Part shown: positions 30,903-35,474 of the stretch, piece by piece | How the letters are laid out: the number at the start of each line of letters is the position of its first letter | Position numbering within the stretch: position 1 is the first letter of the stretch | NCBI RefSeq assembly: GCF_002195995.1 | Contig: NZ_NHON01000044.1 | Location: 14,786 to 50,259 of the forward strand | DNA: 35,474 nucleotides | Reading direction: 5' to 3' | Source: Inquilinus limosus | GTDB taxonomy: Bacteria > Pseudomonadota > Alphaproteobacteria > DSM-16000 > Inquilinaceae | Notes under the pieces: model-generated | What the model was told of the DNA's origin: nothing | The model's database searches: none | What the model saw: the letters and a program-made list of their open reading frames with translations, nothing else | Position numbers and translations under genes: made by a program

Positions 30903-32192
30903 GTGTCAGAACGCTATGCGGCATCCGAGGCGATGCTCGACCGGGCCCGGCGGACCATCCCGCTGGGCGCCCAGACCTTCAGCAAGAGCATCACGCAGTA
31001 TCCGCTCGGCGTGTCGCCCTATTTCGCCGCCCGCGGCCAGGGCAGCAAGCTGTGGGATGTCGACGGCAACGAATACATCGACTTCATCAACAGCCTGGCC
31101 TCGGTGACGCTGGGCTACAACGACCCGGACGTCACCGCGGCGGTCAAGGCGCAGGTCGGCGACGGCACCATCTTCAGCCTGTCGAGCCCGCTGGAGGCCG
31201 AGGTGGCGGAGCGGCTGGTGGCGATCGTGCCGTCGGCCGAGATGGTGCGCTTCGGCAAGAACGGGTCGGACGCCACCGCCGGCGCCGTCCGCGTCGCCCG
31301 CGCCTATACCGGCCGCGACCATGTGCTGGTCAGCGGCTATCACGGCTGGCAGGACTGGTATATCGGCGCCACCGCCCGCAACCGCGGCGTGCCGGAATCG
31401 ACCCGGGCGCTGACCCACAGCTTCCCGTACAACGACCTGGCGGCGCTGGACCGGCTGCTGGACGAGCATGCCGGCCAGGTGGCCGCGATCGTCATGGAGC
31501 CGATGAACGTCGCCTTCCCGGCCGAAGGCTATCTGGAGGGCGTGCGCGAGCGGGCGACCAGGCACGGCGCGGTGCTGGTGTTCGACGAGACCATCACCGG
31601 CTTCCGCGTCGCCAATGGCGGGGCGCAGGAGCTGTTCGGCGTCACCCCCGACCTGACCACGCTGGGCAAGGGCATCGCCAACGGCTATCCGCTGTCGGCG
31701 GTGTGCGGCCGGCGCGACCTGATGATGGAGATGGAGGAGATCTTCTTCTCCTTCACCATGGGCGGCGAGACGCTGTCCCTGGCCGCGGCCCGGGCGACGC
31801 TGGACAAGGTGGTGCGCGAGCCGGTGACCCGGCACATGGCCACATTGGGTACGGCGCTGCGCGACGGCACCGCGGCGCTGGTCGAGCGGCACCGGCTGGG
31901 CGAGGTGCTGTCCCTGTCCGGCCACCCGTCCTGGACCTTCCTGCTGATCAAGGACCAGCCGGACACCAGCGCCTTCGAGATCAAGACACTGTGGCTGCAG
32001 GAGATCTTCGCCCGCGGCCTGCTGTCGCTGGGCAGCCACAATATGAGCTATGCCCACAGCCAGGCCGATGTCGACCGGGTGCTGACCATCTATGACGAGG
32101 TCTTCGCCCTGCTCTCGGCCGCGATCGGCCAGCAGCGGGTGCGGGCGGAGCTGCGCTGCGAGCCCCTGGTGCCGCTGTTCAAGGTGCGGTGA
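30903..32192 (+). CDS. Class III PLP-dependent aminotransferase (glutamate-1-semialdehyde aminomutase-like)
   Basis: 429 residues from a GTG at 30903 with GAGGA seven bases before it. Fold-type I motifs: FGKNGSDATAGAVRVARAYTGR, SGYHGWQDWY, FDETITGFR (D228) and the PLP lysine K256 in TTLGKGIANGYPLSAV, read in parts. The order matches glutamate-1-semialdehyde aminomutase, but the context (SpsF-like enzyme, reductase, acetyltransferase) indicates a sugar aminotransferase rather than haem synthesis. Eight bases separate it from the cytidylyltransferase gene. It is the last gene of the cassette. Confidence 0.92.
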   Translation: MSERYAASEAMLDRARRTIPLGAQTFSKSITQYPLGVSPYFAARGQGSKLWDVDGNEYIDFINSLASVTLGYNDPDVTAAVKAQVGDGTIFSLSSPLEAEVAERLVAIVPSAEMVRFGKNGSDATAGAVRVARAYTGRDHVLVSGYHGWQDWYIGATARNRGVPESTRALTHSFPYNDLAALDRLLDEHAGQVAAIVMEPMNVAFPAEGYLEGVRERATRHGAVLVFDETITGFRVANGGAQELFGVTPDLTTLGKGIANGYPLSAVCGRRDLMMEMEEIFFSFTMGGETLSLAAARATLDKVVREPVTRHMATLGTALRDGTAALVERHRLGEVLSLSGHPSWTFLLIKDQPDTSAFEIKTLWLQEIFARGLLSLGSHNMSYAHSQADVDRVLTIYDEVFALLSAAIGQQRVRAELRCEPLVPLFKVR

Positions 32193-32216
32193 GGGCGGGC
32201 TCTTCAGAGTTCCCAA

Positions 32217-32309
32217 CGCCGTCATTGCGAGGAGGCGGAGCCGACGAAGCAATCCAGGGGCCGGTGCGCACCGGCCCTGGATTGCTTCGCTGCGCTCGCA
32301 ATGACGGCG
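32217..32309. repeat. Palindromic intergenic repeat, type B, copy 2
   Basis: CGCCGTCATTGCGA (32217-32230) pairs with TCGCAATGACGGCG (32296-32309); GAAGCAATCCAGGG and CCGG pair with CCGG and CCCTGGATTGCTTC in the centre. Same family as 20703-20806 and 21547-21580. It follows the aminotransferase by 24 bases and may act as its transcript end. Confidence 0.85.
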
Positions 32310-32346
32310 AGGGCCTAGCGCGGATCTCTCGAGCGAGCCCATCCCC

Positions 32347-32398
32347 AAAACGAGACCACCCCGCCGGCCCGGGATCGCTCCCGGTCCGACGGGGCGGC
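32347..32398 (-). terminator. Terminator downstream of the PRC-barrel gene
   Basis: On the minus strand CCGCCCCG..CCGGGA-GCGA-TCCCGG..CGGGGTGG forms a long interrupted stem, then TCTCG and TTTT (AAAA at 32347-32350 on the plus strand). It stands 40 bases beyond the PRC gene stop. A smaller 7-bp hairpin lies at 32404-32423. Confidence 0.55.
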
Positions 32399-32437
32399 TC
32401 TTCCGTCGCCCCTGCCGGCGACGAACAGGCGGCCAGG

Positions 32438-32968
32438 CTAGTTGCCCGAACCGCTGCCTGTGGTCCCGGTGGTGCCGCTGCCGCCCATGGTGCCGGTGGC
32501 CGGGGCCGCAGGCTCCTCGGCCTTGCGGCCCTCGAAGGCCGGCAGCGCCTCCAGCTGCTCCTTGGTCATGGCGGTCTTCACGCCCTCATCGGGCCGGGCG
32601 CCGATGGTCAGCTTGTCGAGCGGGATCGCCACGGATTTCGAGCCGATGCCGAGGAAGCCCCCGACATCGATGACCACGGCATCCACGGTCTTGCTGCCCT
32701 TGTCGACCAGCACATCCGAGGTCTTGCCGATCGAATCGCCATTGGCGTTGGTGACGCTGGCGCCGATCAGGTCGGAGCCGAGCATATGGGATTCAGGGAG
32801 CTGCTGCTGCCCCTCCGGCACGGTGCCGCCGCCCGGGGCCGCCGCCGCGGGGGCGCTGGTCGAGGGGGTGGTCGTCGTGGCGGGCGGCTGCTGCGTCGTC
32901 GTCTGCGCCAGGGCCGGCAGCGCCAGCAGGGCAACGGCGGACGCCGCCGTCATCAGGGTCTTGCGCAT
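32438..32968 (-). CDS. Exported PRC-barrel domain protein
   Basis: 176 residues from the ATG at 32968, which has a perfect AAGGAGG eight bases upstream. Signal peptide MRKTLMTAASAVALLALPALA. A Thr/Pro/Ala-rich linker follows, then a PRC barrel at about 64-125 (LIGASVTNANGDSIGKTSDV, VVIDVGGFLGIGSKSVAIPL). The C-terminal 30 residues are Gly/Ser/Thr-rich and probably disordered. PRC-barrel proteins of this exported type are common in alphaproteobacteria, often stress-linked, with no firm biochemical role. It is downstream of the DUF4167 gene on the same strand, with a terminator between. Confidence 0.88.
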   Translation of the reverse strand: MRKTLMTAASAVALLALPALAQTTTQQPPATTTTPSTSAPAAAAPGGGTVPEGQQQLPESHMLGSDLIGASVTNANGDSIGKTSDVLVDKGSKTVDAVVIDVGGFLGIGSKSVAIPLDKLTIGARPDEGVKTAMTKEQLEALPAFEGRKAEEPAAPATGTMGGSGTTGTTGSGSGN

Positions 32969-33047
32969 GATCGGTCCTCCTTTCGGCGAGGATCTCATGG
33001 AGATACCTAGGCAACAGGAGGGTCCGGGACGCGGTTCCCCGAAACGA

Positions 33048-33075
33048 CGAAAGCCCGGCACGGGCCGGGCTTTCG
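33048..33075 (-). terminator. Terminator of the DUF4167 gene
   Basis: Perfect 12-bp stem CGAAAGCCCGGC (33048-33059) / GCCGGGCTTTCG (33064-33075), loop ACGG, with TCGTTTC following on the minus strand. It lies 15 bases past the DUF4167 stop. Confidence 0.7.
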
Positions 33076-33089
33076 CTGGGTTCGGATCG

Positions 33090-34241
33090 TTATTCGCCGC
33101 TCGGGGGCTCGGTGGCCGGGGCGTCCTCCGCCGCCTTCACCTTGCGCGGCCGGCCGGGCCGGCGCTTCGGCGCGGCCGGGGCCTCCTCCGTCGCGACCCC
33201 GGGCAGGCCCGGCTGGGCCGATGCCTCGGGCTGGGCTGCGGGAACCGGCGCCTCGACCGGAGCGGCGGCGGCCGGCTGGTCCGACGACGCCACCTCGACC
33301 TCCGGGGCGGCCGCGCGTGGCGGACGGCCCCGGCGCGGCCGGGCGATGATCGAGGCCGGCAGCGCCAGCTCGGTGTCGATGCCGCTGTCCTCCTGGTCGC
33401 GCGGATCGGCGCCGAAGCTGGCCGAGGACGCGGCCATGTCGACCGGCGCCGGGTCGAGCGGGCTGGGGATGTGCGGCTGCGGCGCGTTCAGCGCCACGGA
33501 CGGCTGCGGCCGGTCGCCGCGATAGTCCTGGCGGTTGTCGCGCGGCTGGCCGCCGAAGCGGTCGCGCTGACCCTGGTCGCCGCGGTCGCGGTTCTGGTCA
33601 CGGAAGCCCTGGTCGCGCGGCCCGCGATTGTCGCGGAAGCCCTGGTCGCGGTCGCGGAAGCCCTGGTTCTGGCGGTCGCCGCCCTCGCCCCGGCCCTCGA
33701 ACTCCCGGCGCTGCGGGCGATCGCCGCGGTCGCCGCCGTCACGCTGGTCGAATTCGCGGCGCTGCGGCCGCTCGCCGCCCTCGCGCGGCTCGAACTCACG
33801 CCGCTGCTGGCGGTCGCCGCCGTCGTTGCGCGGCTCGAACTCGCGGCGCTGCGGCGCCGGGCTGGTCAGCGGATCGTAATCCGCATCGACGCCCGGCTGC
33901 TCGCGGCCGCCGTCCTGGCCGCCGCCCGGCTGGTGCTGCGGGCCACCATAGGCCTCGTTCATGGCGTTGATGATGCGGACATAATGCTCCGCATGCTGCT
34001 GGTAGTTCTCGGCCATGACGCGGTCGCCCGACGCCTGGGCGTCGCGCGCCAGCCCCATATACTTGTCGTAGACCTGGAAGACGTTGCCGCGGATGCGGAT
34101 GTCCGGCCCGTTGCTGTCGATGGTCTGGTTGCGATTGGGCAGTGCGTTCGGCCGGCGCTGCTGGCCGCCGCCACCGCCGCCGCCACCTCCACCGCCGCCG
34201 TTCCTGCCGCGCGCACGCCGCGAATTCGGTCCTGGTCTCAT
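33090..34241 (-). CDS. DUF4167 domain protein with QRREFE repeats and AT-hook-like C-terminus
   Basis: 383 residues from the ATG at 34241 (AAGG upstream). A poly-Gly run (about 15-26) is followed by the DUF4167 domain (about 30-100: NALPNRNQTIDSNGPDIRIR, VFQVYDKYMGLARDAQASGD, YQQHAEHYVRIINAMNEAYG). The middle is low-complexity: five (Q/E)RREF[ED] repeats and RDQGFRD/NRDRGDQ runs. The C-terminal third has two AT-hook-like cores, RPRRGRPPR and KRRPGRPRKVKA. It is probably a nucleoid- or RNA-associated protein, but its function is unknown. The position just after prmC is conserved in many alphaproteobacteria. Confidence 0.88.
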   Translation of the reverse strand: MRPGPNSRRARGRNGGGGGGGGGGGGQQRRPNALPNRNQTIDSNGPDIRIRGNVFQVYDKYMGLARDAQASGDRVMAENYQQHAEHYVRIINAMNEAYGGPQHQPGGGQDGGREQPGVDADYDPLTSPAPQRREFEPRNDGGDRQQRREFEPREGGERPQRREFDQRDGGDRGDRPQRREFEGRGEGGDRQNQGFRDRDQGFRDNRGPRDQGFRDQNRDRGDQGQRDRFGGQPRDNRQDYRGDRPQPSVALNAPQPHIPSPLDPAPVDMAASSASFGADPRDQEDSGIDTELALPASIIARPRRGRPPRAAAPEVEVASSDQPAAAAPVEAPVPAAQPEASAQPGLPGVATEEAPAAPKRRPGRPRKVKAAEDAPATEPPSGE

Positions 34242-34422
34242 CAGCCTTGCTTCTGCAGATCGCTGTTTCCGCGCTGCCGTCCCTCGCCGCCGCCTGATGC
34301 GGCCGGGCCCAGCGTCATCGTCGCTTCCAGCGCCGGAATGGCGGCCGCCTCAAGCGGTCAAGCCCGGAAATGACGGAATAAGGGGACCCTAACGGCAATC
34401 AGGCGTCGGGCCAATGGTTTTT

Positions 34423-35280
34423 TTACCGCGACGTCGCGATCACGCAACGCGCTATGCCTGCCAGATCGTGCGGCGTGCCGGCGATGTCAAGGCCGGCGCC
34501 GCGGAACAGTGCCGTCACATCGGCCGCCTGGCCGATGCCGAGCTCGACCACCGCGGTGCCGCCCGGCGCCAGCAGGGCCGGCAGCGCGGCCGCCAGGGCC
34601 CGGTAGGCGTCGAGCCCGTCGGCGCCGCCGGACAGGGCCAGGCGCGGGTCGTGCTCGCGCACCTCCGGCTCCAGCGCCGCGATGTCCGCCTCCGGGATGT
34701 AGGGCGGGTTGGACAGGACCAGGTCGAAGCGGCCGGCCAGCGCCGTCGCCCAGTCGCCGACGAGGAAGGCGGCGCGGCCGGAGAGGCCCAGGGCCCACGC
34801 ATTGTCCCGCGCGACCCGGGCCGCGGCCTCGCTGCGGTCGACACCGACGCCGAAGGCGCCGGGCCGGTCGTGCAGCACGGCGAGCAGCAGGCAGCCGGTG
34901 CCGGTGCCGAGATCGAGCACGCGCAGGGGCCGCCCCGCGGGCACGGCGGCCAGCGCCGCCTCGACCAGCGTCTCGCTGTCCGGCCGCGGGTCCAGCGTCG
35001 CCGGGCCGAGGGCGAAATCGAGGCTCCAGAACTCGCGATGCCCGAGGATGCGCGACACCGGCTCATGCGCGGCGCGGCGGTCGAGGTACCCGGCATAGCG
35101 CGCGGCGGCCTCCGCCGGCACGGCCTCGCCGGCGCGGGACAAGAGGCCGGTGCGGTCGGTGCCCAGCGCATGCATCAGCAGGATGCGGGCGTCGGACGCG
35201 GCGCTGTCGATGCGGGAAGCGGCCAGCCGGGCGGTGCCTTCGCGCAGGGCTTCGGCGATCTTGGGGGTGCGGGTGGTCAT
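34423..35280 (-). CDS. prmC: Release-factor glutamine N5-methyltransferase PrmC
   Basis: 285 residues from the ATG at 35280; an upstream in-frame start at 35304 lies in the repeat element. SAM-binding motif LDLGTGTGC (122-130), catalytic NPPY (191-194) and the N-terminal helical domain with HEPVSRILGHREFW, which binds release factors. It methylates the Gln of the GGQ motif in RF1 and RF2. prfA usually precedes it and would lie beyond the window end. The 3' end contains the palindrome CGCGACGTCGCG at 34429-34440. The 181-base gap to the DUF4167 gene (34242-34422) has no gene and no convincing promoter. Confidence 0.95.
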   Translation of the reverse strand: MTTRTPKIAEALREGTARLAASRIDSAASDARILLMHALGTDRTGLLSRAGEAVPAEAAARYAGYLDRRAAHEPVSRILGHREFWSLDFALGPATLDPRPDSETLVEAALAAVPAGRPLRVLDLGTGTGCLLLAVLHDRPGAFGVGVDRSEAAARVARDNAWALGLSGRAAFLVGDWATALAGRFDLVLSNPPYIPEADIAALEPEVREHDPRLALSGGADGLDAYRALAAALPALLAPGGTAVVELGIGQAADVTALFRGAGLDIAGTPHDLAGIARCVIATSR

Positions 35281-35299
35281 CGGGCGATCGGGCCGCAAC

Positions 35300-35474
35300 C
35301 CCAATGAGTCCCCCCTCCCCTTGCGGGAGGGGGGCAGGGGGAGGGGTCTGCGCGCGTCTGCGCGCGAAAGCGACCTGCTTCGCAGACTGAACCGCGAAAC
35401 GTCGTCCTCGGCTCTGGCCGGGAGAACCCCCTCCCCCTGCCCCCCTCCCGCAAGGGGAGGGGGGACTCATTGGG
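35300..35474. repeat. Long inverted repeat at the window end
   Basis: 47-base perfect arms 35300-35346 and 35428-35474 (beginning CCCAATGAGT and ending ACTCATTGGG), each containing a CCCCTCCCC-TTGC-GGGAGGGG-like hairpin, around an 81-base GC-rich centre. The window stops exactly at the end of the right arm. It lies directly upstream of prmC. Confidence 0.9.

Noticed and set aside
30903-32192. Aminotransferase as a haem-pathway hemL
   Set aside because: Sequence motifs alone would allow it, but it is coupled to an SpsF-like enzyme, a reductase and an acetyltransferase.
34160-34200. CCGCC-rich tract considered as a structural DNA element
   Set aside because: It encodes the poly-Gly run of the DUF4167 protein.
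1-35474. tRNA, rRNA, riboswitch, prophage or transposase genes
   Set aside because: None recognised by eye on either strand.

Overview
The window reads as chromosomal DNA of a GC-rich alphaproteobacterium, most likely in the Rhodospirillales/Azospirillales range. I infer this from the codon use, the prmC-DUF4167 pair, a DmeR/DmeF metal system, a RutR-type regulator with its operator, and abundant intergenic palindromic repeats. I could not run searches, so all family names rest on motifs read by eye.

Layout. Positions 1-119 hold a fragment of a GNAT acetyltransferase that is joined out of frame to a 5'-truncated RTX calcium-binding protein (118-1836). Positions 1920-11308 on the minus strand form a pyrimidine uptake and reductive catabolism locus. 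In transcription order it holds preT, a Phd/PIN toxin-antitoxin pair, preA, a lipoprotein, an M20 carbamoyl-amide hydrolase, and an NMT1/THI5-type ABC importer (ATPase, two permeases, binding protein). A RutR-box palindrome lies upstream of preT, and a RutR homologue is encoded at 13711-14406. No dihydropyrimidinase gene is present, so the pathway is incomplete in this window. Positions 11539-18847 hold mostly single genes: glycolipid-binding protein, CGNR-like zinc finger, EamA exporter, rutR, a TPR-like lipoprotein, an HtrA-like protease, an Lrp/AsnC regulator, an exported unknown, an exported cyclophilin and an exported chorismate-lyase-like protein.

Positions 18942-20478 are a three-gene metal operon (dmeR, a 61-residue Cys/His protein, dmeF) with a clear palindromic operator. 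Next come an unknown gene, a TauD-type dioxygenase, a PAP2 phosphatase, an AEC transporter, a tiny SHOCT-like gene, a SCO copper chaperone, a lipoprotein and etfBA with a strong terminator. Positions 28128-32192 are a translationally coupled four-gene sugar-modification cassette: GNAT, aldo/keto reductase fused to a GNAT-like domain, SpsF-like cytidylyltransferase, class III aminotransferase. The window closes with a PRC-barrel protein, a DUF4167 protein, prmC and a long inverted repeat.

Between genes there are at least six palindromic elements from several families. Some of them supply the stop codons of adjacent genes. The most interesting points are the RutR circuit interrupted by a toxin-antitoxin module, the unusual ligand set of DmeR with its small Cys/His neighbour, the AKR-GNAT sugar cassette, and the repeat elements that end genes.
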